Positions 55,140 through 63,889 are shown, counted from the stretch's first letter. The stretch is DNA of 64,000 nt from Alkalimonas amylolytica (GCF_900107845.1 NZ_FNRM01000001.1:341209-405208); one strand, 5' to 3'. Program-made: numbers and translations. The notes: generated by a model from the sequence alone, not told the origin.

Positions 55140-55883
55140 ATCTGTAGCTTTCCCATCGACAAAAACCCACTTGTGGTAAAAATCTCTATGGTTGCGTGAA
55201 ATCTTGATAAACCCTTGTTTAATTTCAATAAGAGACGTTTCAGAAATTCCTGGTGCTTTTAAAGTGCCTATTAACTCCCAGTTCTTCTGTCTTGCTATAT
55301 CTTTTTCAAAATGTGGTGGAAAATACTTATAAACCTGTAATTCAACATCTATCAAACCTGAACTGTTATCAAGTATCCCCAGGATAACTTCTTCAACCCC
55401 ATCTGAGTCGATATCAGCCTGAGCAATGAAGTACCTATTGGACTTTAAGGGTGCTTTGTATTCTTCACCTGTTTCATAACCCAAGCTAAAGCAATGCTCA
55501 AGCCGAGTTCGGCTTCCATTGTGAAAATCGGCCTGGAAGGTGATATCACTTTGTTCAAAATATGCACGAACAACTTTGGGGTAATTCGTAAAAGATTGCT
55601 TCACAAGGTTTAACTTTACGGCACCGCCTCTGAACAGATCGTCATAAGTAAATTCAACCGCATTAAGCTTGGATTGCCCAGTCAAGAAGCTAAACCCTCT
55701 TTTTCTCAACCGTTTATGTTCATACCAAGGTAATAGTTCAGTCCTGATAAGCGGAGCGATACCGGTCATAGCAGCTAGAAAAACTATTAAGGGCTCTAAA
55801 TTCGTTTTTGGGAAAAACAGCCAAATTATGGCAACTGAAACTACAAGTATAGATAACCAAAATGCAGGAGTTAAACGTTTCAA
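55125..55883 (-). CDS. Hypothetical protein with two N-terminal membrane helices
   Basis: A 252-residue protein. Two hydrophobic helices lie near residues 8-24 and 30-48, followed by a soluble domain with ADIDSDGVEEVILGIL, a D-x-D-x-D-G loop that recalls FG-GAP or calcium-binding beta repeats. TTG is the apparent start, with AAAGGA seven bases upstream. The stop codon lies inside palindrome A. It follows the XRE gene by 28 bases on the same strand and may be its cotranscribed partner. Function unknown. Confidence 0.65.
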   Translation of the reverse strand: MKRLTPAFWLSILVVSVAIIWLFFPKTNLEPLIVFLAAMTGIAPLIRTELLPWYEHKRLRKRGFSFLTGQSKLNAVEFTYDDLFRGGAVKLNLVKQSFTNYPKVVRAYFEQSDITFQADFHNGSRTRLEHCFSLGYETGEEYKAPLKSNRYFIAQADIDSDGVEEVILGILDNSSGLIDVELQVYKYFPPHFEKDIARQKNWELIGTLKAPGISETSLIEIKQGFIKISRNHRDFYHKWVFVDGKATDVGEY

Positions 55884-55911
55884 ATTAAGTCCTTTAGAGT
55901 TTACCTAATTA

Positions 55912-56181
55912 TTAGCCTTGAGTTTTCCAATCCATAATCACAGTTGCCAACTCGTCTTCTAGGCAATAGAAGAACGCAGTTGGCACCTCAAGCACTCTAC
56001 TTAAAGCAATAACCGTTTTGAAATCAGGGGAGTGAACACCACGCTCATACTGGTTCATTCTGGCTGAAGCAGCAAAACGATCCATACCGGCCAAAATACC
56101 CAGCTGCTTCTGAGATAGCCCTTTTCGTTTTCTTGCCTGCTTTAACCGCTCAGGGAGCGGCGAACCATCGTTAGTATTCAA
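55912..56181 (-). CDS. XRE-family HTH regulator
   Basis: An 89-residue regulator with a clear Cro/CI-type helix-turn-helix at about residues 12-65 (LKQARKRKGLSQKQLGILAGM, EVPTAFFYCLED at the end). The only in-frame start is TTG. It is divergent from the lipoprotein gene at 56306; two dyads of form CTAAG-N5-CTTAG lie in the shared promoter region, with a third at 57076. It probably represses its own operon and the neighbouring ones. Confidence 0.85.
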   Translation of the reverse strand: MNTNDGSPLPERLKQARKRKGLSQKQLGILAGMDRFAASARMNQYERGVHSPDFKTVIALSRVLEVPTAFFYCLEDELATVIMDWKTQG

Positions 56182-56210
56182 TCTTAGTGTGAGACATTGG
56201 CTATTGAAAA

Positions 56211-56225
56211 CTAAGATTGTCTTAG
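56211..56225. promoter_or_regulatory. Candidate XRE operator 1
   Basis: CTAAGA-TTG-TCTTAG, a 15-base dyad. It overlaps a possible plus-strand -35 box (TTGTCT, 56218-56223), which has a -10 GATACT at 56241. Confidence 0.65.
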
Positions 56226-56244
56226 CTTTAATAGAGGCTGGATA

Positions 56245-56259
56245 CTAAGGAATCCTTAG
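56245..56259. promoter_or_regulatory. Candidate XRE operator 2
   Basis: CTAAGGA-A-TCCTTAG, a 15-base dyad, 34 bases centre to centre from operator 1. It overlaps the likely -10 region and touches palindrome B. Confidence 0.65.
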
Positions 56260-56260
56260 C

Positions 56261-56280
56261 AAATTTGGCATGCCAAATTT
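56261..56280. repeat. Island palindrome B (20 bp)
   Basis: AAATTTGGCATGCCAAATTT, a perfect dyad, between divergent XRE and lipoprotein genes and followed by TTTAG. Confidence 0.95.
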
Positions 56281-56305
56281 TTTAGAGCGAAAACGAGGGC
56301 TATGA

Positions 56306-57079
56306 GTGAAAATTACCTTATTAAGCTTAACCTGTGCGGCATTGCTGGCAGGCTGTGTCACGGTAACCAACAGCAAAGGCGAGCGATACGAGCTAACCAG
56401 GGACGGTTTAAATCCTATCGGCCCAACAAATACGAATCGGTATGCACAAGCTAAATTTTGTACCGGGCAAGTTGGATTAGAGCAAGTACAAACTAACCCT
56501 CAATTTACAGATGGAGCGTATGTAGGCTATTACAACGAGCATAACAATGTAGGTATCAGCCTGGATGAGTTTATCAATGCAAAAACCGCGAGAATGAATG
56601 AGTTCGACCGATCACGAAGTGAGCGTGCTTACCTGGAATACTATAACGAGCGCCAGTACATTCGGGAGTATCACCTTACAGGATTTGCAGAACTCGGTGA
56701 GTATGACTTTGATAAAGAAACCTTCCATCTTCACTTTTACAATCGCTATGAGATTGACCTCGGAGCAATGGGAGAGCATACATTCTGGTTGCAGTTGGAG
56801 AAATTTGCAGAGCTAAATGTGCCCACCAAACATGCTGAGGATTTCCTAAAGCAATTCACTAAAAAGCGGCCTGGCCAATACGAGATTGATCCATCCTTAT
56901 CGGTTGCCCTCGGCGGCAGAAGCAACCAACAAGCCAACTCGAATAGACGGGTCCGCTACTATGCGTCTTTTTCACAAGCGGAAATGCAGGATAGCGAGCT
57001 GCATTTTCAACCAACCAAAGTGATCATCGAAAATATCGTTGGCGATTGCAGCTATGCATTACCGCAAACAAAAAACTAA
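56306..57079 (+). CDS. Hypothetical lipoprotein, island
   Basis: A 257-residue exported lipoprotein with signal MKITLLSLTCAALLAGC and an alternating strand and helix soluble domain rich in Tyr, Asn and Glu. There is no family I recognise. GTG is the start, with GAGGG about six bases upstream; an ATG four bases earlier is in another frame. It lies between palindromes B and C and is divergent from the XRE gene, so the operators probably control it. The stop codon overlaps operator 3. Confidence 0.65.
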   Translation: MKITLLSLTCAALLAGCVTVTNSKGERYELTRDGLNPIGPTNTNRYAQAKFCTGQVGLEQVQTNPQFTDGAYVGYYNEHNNVGISLDEFINAKTARMNEFDRSRSERAYLEYYNERQYIREYHLTGFAELGEYDFDKETFHLHFYNRYEIDLGAMGEHTFWLQLEKFAELNVPTKHAEDFLKQFTKKRPGQYEIDPSLSVALGGRSNQQANSNRRVRYYASFSQAEMQDSELHFQPTKVIIENIVGDCSYALPQTKN

Positions 57080-57090
57080 GTAATTCTTAG
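57076..57090. promoter_or_regulatory. Candidate XRE operator 3
   Basis: CTAAG-TAATT-CTTAG, same outer half-sites as the two operators near 56.2 kb. It overlaps the lipoprotein stop codon and ends one base before palindrome C. Confidence 0.55.
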
Positions 57091-57091
57091 T

Positions 57092-57117
57092 AAAAAATTT
57101 GGCATGCCAAATTTTTT
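57092..57117. repeat. Island palindrome C (26 bp)
   Basis: The 20-base core extended by three A and three T bases on each side. It precedes the small gene at 57137. Confidence 0.95.
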
Positions 57118-57136
57118 TGATAAATCGGAGGCAGAA

Positions 57137-57343
57137 ATGTGGGGTAAAGTATTAAAAGTAACTGGCTTGGTAGCCCTTGGAGTCCTTGATGTTGTGCTAT
57201 CAAGCGATGATAGTGCCGATCAACACCAGCTGGATATGCTTAACGATGGTATGGGTAATATTAATGCTGATGGCGAAAGTATGACCCGGCAAGAGGCGGA
57301 GGATAAACAAGCCCTTGGTGAGCTGTACGATACCTACTATTAA
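57137..57343 (+). CDS. Small hypothetical protein, island
   Basis: A 68-residue protein starting MWGKVLKVTGLVALG with one hydrophobic segment (residues 5-22) and an acidic C-terminus. The ATG has GGAGG upstream; an in-frame ATG at 57104 lies inside palindrome C and is rejected. The stop is inside palindrome D, whose right arm repeats the gene's last 14 bases in reverse complement. Function unknown. Confidence 0.6.
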   Translation: MWGKVLKVTGLVALGVLDVVLSSDDSADQHQLDMLNDGMGNINADGESMTRQEAEDKQALGELYDTYY

Positions 57344-57373
57344 ATTTGGCATGCCAAATTTAATAGTAGGTAT
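57330..57373. repeat. Island palindrome D (44 bp)
   Basis: Arms of exactly 21 bases around AT, beginning ATACCTACTATTAAATTTGG. The inner core equals that of B, C, E and F. It has the same length as palindrome A. Confidence 0.97.
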
Positions 57374-57406
57374 GTTGGGCATAGCCGACAAAAGTGTGGA
57401 GTGCGA

Positions 57407-57721
57407 ATGAATCTTGAAAACCTGCAGCAAGTTGCTGAATTAAGGCCTTTTATTCCGGCTATTAAAGAGCTACGGCAGCGAATGGAAGGCATTGAGCTGT
57501 ACAGGGAGCCATTGGCATTTCAGCTGGCCAATAGCTATCAGAAGGAGGAACAGCTTTATTTAGACCTGATGAAGCAGAAAATCTTTGCCTTTCAGATCAC
57601 CAATGAACGAAATGAACATTGGGATATCTTAGAGGAGCCTTTTAATCAATTCGCTAGCAGGAGCGCTGAGCTAATTTTTGCTGCCAAAGGCGCATCCTCT
57701 GACAGGTTACACAATGGCTGA
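57407..57721 (+). CDS. Small helical hypothetical protein, island
   Basis: A 104-residue soluble protein with long amphipathic helices (ENLQQVAELRPFIPAIKELRQ, EEQLYLDLMKQK). GGAG lies six bases before the ATG; a GTG two codons earlier is possible. It follows palindrome D by 33 bases. No family recognised. Confidence 0.6.
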   Translation: MNLENLQQVAELRPFIPAIKELRQRMEGIELYREPLAFQLANSYQKEEQLYLDLMKQKIFAFQITNERNEHWDILEEPFNQFASRSAELIFAAKGASSDRLHNG

Positions 57722-57984
57722 TCGATTTGTGCGACTGGGGGCAAACTGGTTTTTCAAATATCACTCGTCACTAAATTTCTGATGCTTCAGCCTAGAGCTA
57801 TAGCTGAAACCCAATTTTCTATGTCAATAAAAAGCTCGCCACACTGGCAGAAAGGTACTGAAAATGCCCAGCAAAAAATACTGGGCAAAGTACGTATCTC
57901 AATAAAATCTGATGATATTAAGCTGTTAGGTTAGTTGTGGAGTAAGGGGTAACAGCAGACTTCCACAGCCGGTAATATTTCACG

Positions 57985-58977
57985 CTAAGCGTCGGGCTTA
58001 CTCACAGCCCATGATATGACATCAGATTTATTGATTGCGATTCTGATCTTGTCTTTCTCAATGTAAAACTCTTCACCAAGCCTCGAGAGTATTGTTAGCT
58101 CAGATACCTTACAAGGAGCTTCGGCCTCGAAACTCTGAATTACTCCCTGCATTTTTAACGGTAGACATGCTTCAGATTTAAAAACAACAGATGCATTTTT
58201 TATCGCACCAAATTTATAAATTTCCATTACCCTCTCAGGGATCCTGTGAAACATTTCAAAGGAAGAAAAAAGTATAAAAAATGCAGTCAGCCCAAGGACA
58301 GAATAGTAAATAAGCCCATTTTGAGATTTTCGCTTCATAATTGCGAGCAAATTAATAAATCCGATTGCGAAAGCTACTAAGAACCCGACAAATATTGAGC
58401 TACCTTTTGTAGTTTCAACTCCTGAGAAGGTGAGAATAGAAACGATATAAATTGGAAAAAAGGCTAAAAAAGTACAGCCTATCGACGTAAAAACCAACCT
58501 TCCGTACTCAGTAGCAAGTTCTTTACCTGTTAACTGAGATTTCTTATTTAAAATCCAACCAACTAATATCAAAACAATGAGGAAAACAGGTAGGTAAATA
58601 GGCTTTTCGGAAATGATCACCACCACTACACCGAGCCAAAATAACAAAGGAATTACAAACCACCCAACCACCCTAAGAAAATTTTTGCTACCATCCTCTT
58701 TTTCCCAATAGCGTTTGAACTTAGAGTCGTTTGACCAAGTCTCAACCCAGAAAACACCGGGGATAATCAGAGACACCATAAATAAAATAACAAGTAAGGT
58801 TGCAGTAATTGATGCAACAGCCAGAAACGTAACAGCTGATTGGAAATCTAAGTCGGGCATGTAACCAATATTAGAATAATATAAAGAATAGACAGCCCCG
58901 CCCAAAGATAAAAATGAAAACCAAAAAACAGTAGAAATATTACCGTACAAATATTGTTTTATTTTTGATGCATCCAT
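57985..58977 (-). CDS. Hypothetical polytopic membrane protein, island
   Basis: A 330-residue protein with about seven or eight hydrophobic helices over residues 10-250 and a soluble C-terminal domain of about 80 residues with two Cys (EACLPLK, EAPCKV). No transporter signature is visible. It follows the gene at 58998 by 20 bases on the same strand, suggesting a two-gene operon. The codon use is A/T-rich compared with the chromosome genes. Function unknown. Confidence 0.65.
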   Translation of the reverse strand: MDASKIKQYLYGNISTVFWFSFLSLGGAVYSLYYSNIGYMPDLDFQSAVTFLAVASITATLLVILFMVSLIIPGVFWVETWSNDSKFKRYWEKEDGSKNFLRVVGWFVIPLLFWLGVVVVIISEKPIYLPVFLIVLILVGWILNKKSQLTGKELATEYGRLVFTSIGCTFLAFFPIYIVSILTFSGVETTKGSSIFVGFLVAFAIGFINLLAIMKRKSQNGLIYYSVLGLTAFFILFSSFEMFHRIPERVMEIYKFGAIKNASVVFKSEACLPLKMQGVIQSFEAEAPCKVSELTILSRLGEEFYIEKDKIRIAINKSDVISWAVSKPDA

Positions 58978-58997
58978 GACAAACCCTTATTTAAAAA

Positions 58998-59384
58998 TCA
59001 ATAATCATTGATAAATTTTCGTTCCAAAAGGCTCTTTGTGCTTTGGTACTCCTCTAATGCTCTGTTAAACCCATTATTTTTATAACGCTTTTGCCGGATA
59101 GCTGTGCGCAACTGCTGGATCTTTGCAGTGCCAAGTGTTGCGACCATCACCCCTTCAATATCGACACAAACGCGATCTACCGTGTCTAGGTATTCCTGTT
59201 CGCGTAGTTCCAACATGACCTTTTCCAAAGTCAGCGCAGCTTGCAGGAGTCTGACCCGGTTTTTGCCCTTTGTAATTGTGGTATCACAGCTGAATGCACG
59301 GCGTGAGAAAATAAACACCAGCAGGTATTCAATGACATACTCCAGATCCAGAACGTCTATTTTGGTTGATGCTACTCTTGCCAT
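58998..59384 (-). CDS. Hypothetical protein, island
   Basis: A 128-residue soluble, mostly helical protein beginning MARVASTKIDVLDLEYVIEYLL, with several Arg and Lys in its second half. The ATG at 59384 was chosen over one four codons upstream. It lies 40 bases from palindrome E and immediately upstream of the polytopic membrane gene. Not recognised. Confidence 0.6.
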   Translation of the reverse strand: MARVASTKIDVLDLEYVIEYLLVFIFSRRAFSCDTTITKGKNRVRLLQAALTLEKVMLELREQEYLDTVDRVCVDIEGVMVATLGTAKIQQLRTAIRQKRYKNNGFNRALEEYQSTKSLLERKFINDY

Positions 59385-59424
59385 GCTGAATACCAAATTA
59401 CCGTTACTTAATTAACGTCTGAAA

Positions 59425-59442
59425 AATTTGGCATGCCAAATT
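59425..59442. repeat. Island palindrome E (18 bp)
   Basis: AATTTGGCATGCCAAATT, the minimal shared core, between the hypothetical gene at 58998 and the STAND gene. Confidence 0.93.
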
Positions 59443-59592
59443 CTCAATAATGATAAATAAATAGCTAAACTTTATTGTCAAATTCATTTTTGGCACTAGC
59501 AACGCTAGCTACAGACTTAGAATTCTTGGTCGGATTAGTTCAATCCTTGCCAAGACTTTACAATATATACTCTCATATTTTAGATCAGGTAA

Positions 59593-62500
59593 TTAACAGC
59601 CAGATTGAGCTCTAAGAATATCCTCTTCAAGCATCAAAGATTGGATCTCAATGATTGCTTCGATTCCGGGAAGAATTTGGCCATGAGTTGCAGCTGCAAC
59701 ACTTTTTGCCAAAGCTATTTGTCCGTTGAGAACCATTTCATTTAATTGACGCGGTAATGATTGGACAGAAGTTTCCGATGCAAGCTCCTCAAATCGAAAC
59801 AACTCTTCCGAAAGTTGTTGCTCAGTATTTTCACGCACAATTTGTTCAGCAACAGGACGTCCCTCAACTCCCAGGCCAAAACAACGTAAGTTATCGAGTT
59901 CAACAATGAGGTTAACTACACGCTCTGCATTATGGGCAAAAGAATCATTTAAACGAGGCACTTTTAAAATATCCAACCAGTCATCAACAGCGTACTGAAA
60001 CGGGAATAGCGTACCTACACCTCCCACTGTAAGTCTTGACACCATCCAACCGTTGATTCTTGGGGCTATCCAGATGCGACGAGACTCACCAACAATATTA
60101 CGAATCTGCTCGCCATTTTCTACAAGCCACACCGGCCAATCGACGGGTGAACTTATATCTACAATTATCAGGATTGCCAACGCAGGCCAAGGTAATGGGC
60201 TGTCCCAGTTCGGACGAGTATAAAGCTCAGCATTAATACCAACCTTTTCCAAATTGGTTCGCACTTGATTGATGTAACTGATTGATCTCGTCCGAAGCTG
60301 TTCATCAACTGAAAATTTCACTATTCGCAAGGCATTGCCAAGACTTGCTTTTCGGGCCTTTTCTGACCAAAGATGCACAGGATTACTACTGCATGAACCA
60401 GCCTCAGCTGCCAATAGGCGTAGCGATTCAATGACCCATTTAAGACGCTGCAACTGGTCGTCAGGTGACTTTCCAATTAACTCCCATGGCTCACTCTTTG
60501 CAAGCTCAACGCTCTTCAATAAATCTTCAACCCAAAAAATATAAGCCGCATAGTCATCAGGCAATTTAAGAAAGCGCCTGATAAGTTCAGACGAACAATT
60601 GAATAATATATTCTGGATTGGTGTGCTAAATTTTTCTGGCTCCTTTCCTGAAGCCCCATCGCGTGGTGGCGTCAATAGTCGAGAAGCATCATGTACTTCA
60701 CCAAATTTAACCAAAATCTTCGACGGAGTTGCTTTGCGACGCAATGTGAAGTCAACAATTCGTTCCAATACAGGTACTAACTTCCCCAACAACTCTTCTG
60801 CGCGCTTAAGATATGCTGAGTAGCTCTCTGCCCCAACCAAACGTGCAGCAGCTTCAGTCCATAGCTGATTCCATTCAGGCAACGTAGTCGGTGGAGAATT
60901 TTTGCGAGGGATTCGCTTGGTTGCAATGGGAGGTCCTCCCTCAAGGCCGAGGGGTAGCCCATCAGCAGCAATAGCATCTACTGCAACCACTGTTACCGTT
61001 GGATCAAGACCAAATAAATGCTTACAGAGCTGCACAGTCTCCTCGTGTATATCTCTCTGTATGGAATCTGATACATGGAATATGGAACTACGTAATAACC
61101 GTCCCTCAGGAGCGGCCTCAACTTCAACTGGAGCTGCCCAAGATATCTCTTCTGGAACACGAGCTAGTAAACGTTTTAGAACTTCACCTTTCGTCCAAGC
61201 AACTGCAGTCTGATGATCAATTAATTGCACAGCACTCAGAAGATCTGCTGCTCCTTCAATATCTATATCATCGAATTGTGGGCTAATAGCTCTAAGTGCC
61301 GACTTAACGTACTCGGGAATAACGAGTCCTACCATTGCTGCTAGGTAAGCTCGAAGTTGTAACGGGTCTGCTTTTAGTATAAAAGCGTTTGTAGAGCTGT
61401 CCGATAGCATGGATAAAAGAGATAAACGCGGATCATCATGAGCACTACTTTTTAATTTGAGAGTCGCGGCTTTTAGACGCTCGGGAAGAGGTAGCGTGGA
61501 AAAATCTAAATCTGATACAGCAAACATTACTGCAAGATTGACTTGTGTTGGTTCCAGCCCAGCCGAAATCGCTTTAGGCAGCCATTCCCTCAAAGTCATT
61601 TCGACATGAACATGACCAAGGCCCGAGAATGCTGCAATTGCAGCAGCTGGGTCTTGGTCACATTCAATACGCTCAGCAATATGACTTATAAAATTTCCTG
61701 CCTCTGCTGAATAATTAATTCCTATATGGGCGATTAATAACTTCAGAGTATCTGATGTAACTGCATTAATTGCCTCTGTGACTGTGTCTGATATTAAAGG
61801 GGGTGGGCAAGTGTGACATAGTTCAAAAAGAACGGAGGATCGAAACTGATGTAATCCTTTTATTTTTCCTGAGACAGGTTCAGAAATAAGGTGTTCATCA
61901 GTTAATCGACGTAGTGCTCTATTCAGGTTTCCCAACGAAATACTGAGCACTTTAGCCAATCGGTTAGCTTCAATAGTGGCACCAGCCGAGCCTGCAAGTG
62001 CAGCGACTCTTAAAATGGCAAGCTCGTCATCGCGCTCCTCACGCAGCCTGCGTTCAACCTGTTCACTTAGAATGGACTTTAAACGCTCACCACGCGTCAG
62101 TATGTGTGTATATTCAAGTAAAAGCCCATTACTCCGAGACCACGGTTCCCGCCATCCACTCCACGATGTTTTCCCTTGAGCATAAAGTTGAGACCAGGTC
62201 CTCTCCGCTATCGTTACATTGCCTTCCAGTCGAATCTCAGCTGCGCGAGCCCTGGAGTCGAGCAGAAAAACGTCTTCTTCTCTAATGGAGCCTAATAACA
62301 ACACTCCACCACTAAGCGAAAAATCCCGGGTTAGTTGATTCCAACAGTCGCTTAAGCCACGACCAACGTCATCGAGAATAAAGCCTATCGGTGCAGACGA
62401 GGATGCACGCAACATTTGTGCTAGTCGGATAAATAAATGAGCATCAGCAGCATGGCCTCGCTTGACTTCAAACCATCGGATGTTGTGCCGTACACATGCT

Positions 62501-63363
62501 GCTGCTTCCCACATTAATGCAGATTTACCAGTACCTGATGCACCTATAATCAACGCTGCGCCACGAGACTCCAGTGCAGAAATGACCTCTAAACGAGCTT
62601 CAGGCCTTTCGACAACGAGACCGGCAGCAAAATGGCTTGGACGCACATCGACGCCTTGATAGAAAGACGGATCATTAAATGGTGTGAGAAAATCAATTGC
62701 AGCACAGTAACCTTCCCGTAGCGCCTCTTCCATTCCAGCAAAATCCAGAAGTGGCTCCAGCCTGCTGATGGTTTCTTCCAAATCTGATACGGTAATACCT
62801 TGAAATCGGCCCCCTTTAACCAAGCCATTAGCATCAGCCAACGCACCAACTTTTTTTAACAGATCACTACAATAAATCTGAGCTGCTAAATGAACACAAG
62901 ACCTGTTCTGCGTTACGATATCTAATGCAGATTCAGATGGTGAAGGCACTATACAAATTCTTGTGAGTGGAGAAAACAGTGAGGATCTGGGATCGCTACG
63001 AAGTGCTTTACGCAGCTCAGAATGTTCATCAACCCAATAGTCAACTGTTGCTCCGTTAGCAACAGGTCGTTCCAGGATCAATATCAAACATTTTGGTAAA
63101 TCTTCACAGTCTTCGACCCGTTGCCATAAAGCCCGGATGAAACTTGCTGCGTCTGAAACTGGAAAAGGCCCCAGATGATCACGGCGGGATTTTACCTGTA
63201 TCAACGAGCGGCCCTCTGTACAACGGATTTCATAATCATCTATCCCTTCTGGGATAATTTCTCCGTGCGGCAGTTCGTCTGCCCATGATTTAATCAGCAA
63301 CCAAACTCCGACTGCATCTTGATAGCGAAAACCACGCCCTGCATGCGATCCCGATCGTGACAT
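59593..63363 (-). CDS. Nuclease-STAND NTPase, probable anti-phage protein
   Basis: A 1256-residue protein. The N-terminus (GRGFRYQDAVGVWLL) and an EDDY/QVKS-type PD-(D/E)XK core (Asp43, Gln56, Lys58) fit the Cap4/DUF4297 dsDNA nuclease group. The NTPase has Walker A GASGTGKS (274-281), Walker B FILDDVG (328-334) and LLLGSIRE (355-362). A winged-helix-like part near 430-510 and a long helical C-terminal region follow. Family knowledge: Avs-type STAND proteins sense phage proteins and kill or degrade. The trigger here is unknown. Confidence 0.78.
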   Translation of the reverse strand: MSRSGSHAGRGFRYQDAVGVWLLIKSWADELPHGEIIPEGIDDYEIRCTEGRSLIQVKSRRDHLGPFPVSDAASFIRALWQRVEDCEDLPKCLILILERPVANGATVDYWVDEHSELRKALRSDPRSSLFSPLTRICIVPSPSESALDIVTQNRSCVHLAAQIYCSDLLKKVGALADANGLVKGGRFQGITVSDLEETISRLEPLLDFAGMEEALREGYCAAIDFLTPFNDPSFYQGVDVRPSHFAAGLVVERPEARLEVISALESRGAALIIGASGTGKSALMWEAAACVRHNIRWFEVKRGHAADAHLFIRLAQMLRASSSAPIGFILDDVGRGLSDCWNQLTRDFSLSGGVLLLGSIREEDVFLLDSRARAAEIRLEGNVTIAERTWSQLYAQGKTSWSGWREPWSRSNGLLLEYTHILTRGERLKSILSEQVERRLREERDDELAILRVAALAGSAGATIEANRLAKVLSISLGNLNRALRRLTDEHLISEPVSGKIKGLHQFRSSVLFELCHTCPPPLISDTVTEAINAVTSDTLKLLIAHIGINYSAEAGNFISHIAERIECDQDPAAAIAAFSGLGHVHVEMTLREWLPKAISAGLEPTQVNLAVMFAVSDLDFSTLPLPERLKAATLKLKSSAHDDPRLSLLSMLSDSSTNAFILKADPLQLRAYLAAMVGLVIPEYVKSALRAISPQFDDIDIEGAADLLSAVQLIDHQTAVAWTKGEVLKRLLARVPEEISWAAPVEVEAAPEGRLLRSSIFHVSDSIQRDIHEETVQLCKHLFGLDPTVTVVAVDAIAADGLPLGLEGGPPIATKRIPRKNSPPTTLPEWNQLWTEAAARLVGAESYSAYLKRAEELLGKLVPVLERIVDFTLRRKATPSKILVKFGEVHDASRLLTPPRDGASGKEPEKFSTPIQNILFNCSSELIRRFLKLPDDYAAYIFWVEDLLKSVELAKSEPWELIGKSPDDQLQRLKWVIESLRLLAAEAGSCSSNPVHLWSEKARKASLGNALRIVKFSVDEQLRTRSISYINQVRTNLEKVGINAELYTRPNWDSPLPWPALAILIIVDISSPVDWPVWLVENGEQIRNIVGESRRIWIAPRINGWMVSRLTVGGVGTLFPFQYAVDDWLDILKVPRLNDSFAHNAERVVNLIVELDNLRCFGLGVEGRPVAEQIVRENTEQQLSEELFRFEELASETSVQSLPRQLNEMVLNGQIALAKSVAAATHGQILPGIEAIIEIQSLMLEEDILRAQSGC

Positions 63364-63889
63364 AATTATTAAATGACCTTATTTCGATTTGTGGAAACTG
63401 ATATCAAGTTCCTTTTCTAACCATTGTAATGGTTTCACAGCACATTCCCACCTACCAAATGAGGGTTGCAGGTTTTAATCCTATATTTTGACTTTCCTGA
63501 ACCCATATCCCTCGACATGAGCGCGTTCAGCAACGCGAGGGGCAGTGTTAAATAGCAAGTAGCGCTAGGTAACAGCAACGAGATCGAATAACATCAGAAA
63601 AGTCGAAAAAAGAATGTTGTTGGAGGCATCATGACGAGCCTTCATTTCTTCGAGCAACATTTACATCTCCATTTTCTCACTTTACTCGACCAAGCTTGTC
63701 AGCCCTACGGACAGTTATAGGGCAAATACTTCCAAAAATTTGGCATGCCAAATTTTTTATAGGCTAATTTATGTGCCTAGATCTTAATAGTCTAAAAACC
63801 CCGATTAATTGACCTGGGTTTTTACCAGCAATTTTATAAAAAATACTAATAATGGGAGGCACTTTGATTAACTAGTAAGGGAGGTGCTA
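63364..63889. other. 526-base stretch without a supported gene
   Basis: No convincing ORF. It contains the STAND gene promoter region, low-complexity A/T segments and palindrome F at 63734-63757. No tRNA-like or attachment repeat of the tRNA-Ile 3' end was seen. Confidence 0.6.
63734..63757. repeat. Island palindrome F (24 bp)
   Basis: The 20-base core with two extra A/T pairs on each side, between the STAND gene and the helix-turn-helix gene. Confidence 0.95.

Noticed and set aside
57104..57136. Upstream ATG for the small gene at 57137
   Set aside because: The ATG is formed by palindrome C itself and has no ribosome site, while the ATG at 57137 has GGAGG.
55096..63757. Palindromes as integron attC sites
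   Set aside because: No IntI is present, the conserved part is the centre of the dyad, and the terminal RYYYAAC and GTTRRRY boxes in the correct order are missing.
55096..63757. Palindromes as a CRISPR array
   Set aside because: Copies are 0.2 to 4.3 kb apart with genes between them, and no cas gene is present.
55096..63757. Palindromes as ordinary intrinsic terminators only
   Set aside because: B, E and F lie upstream of gene starts or in divergent regions, and A lacks a T run. Termination may be a side effect for C and D but does not explain the shared core.
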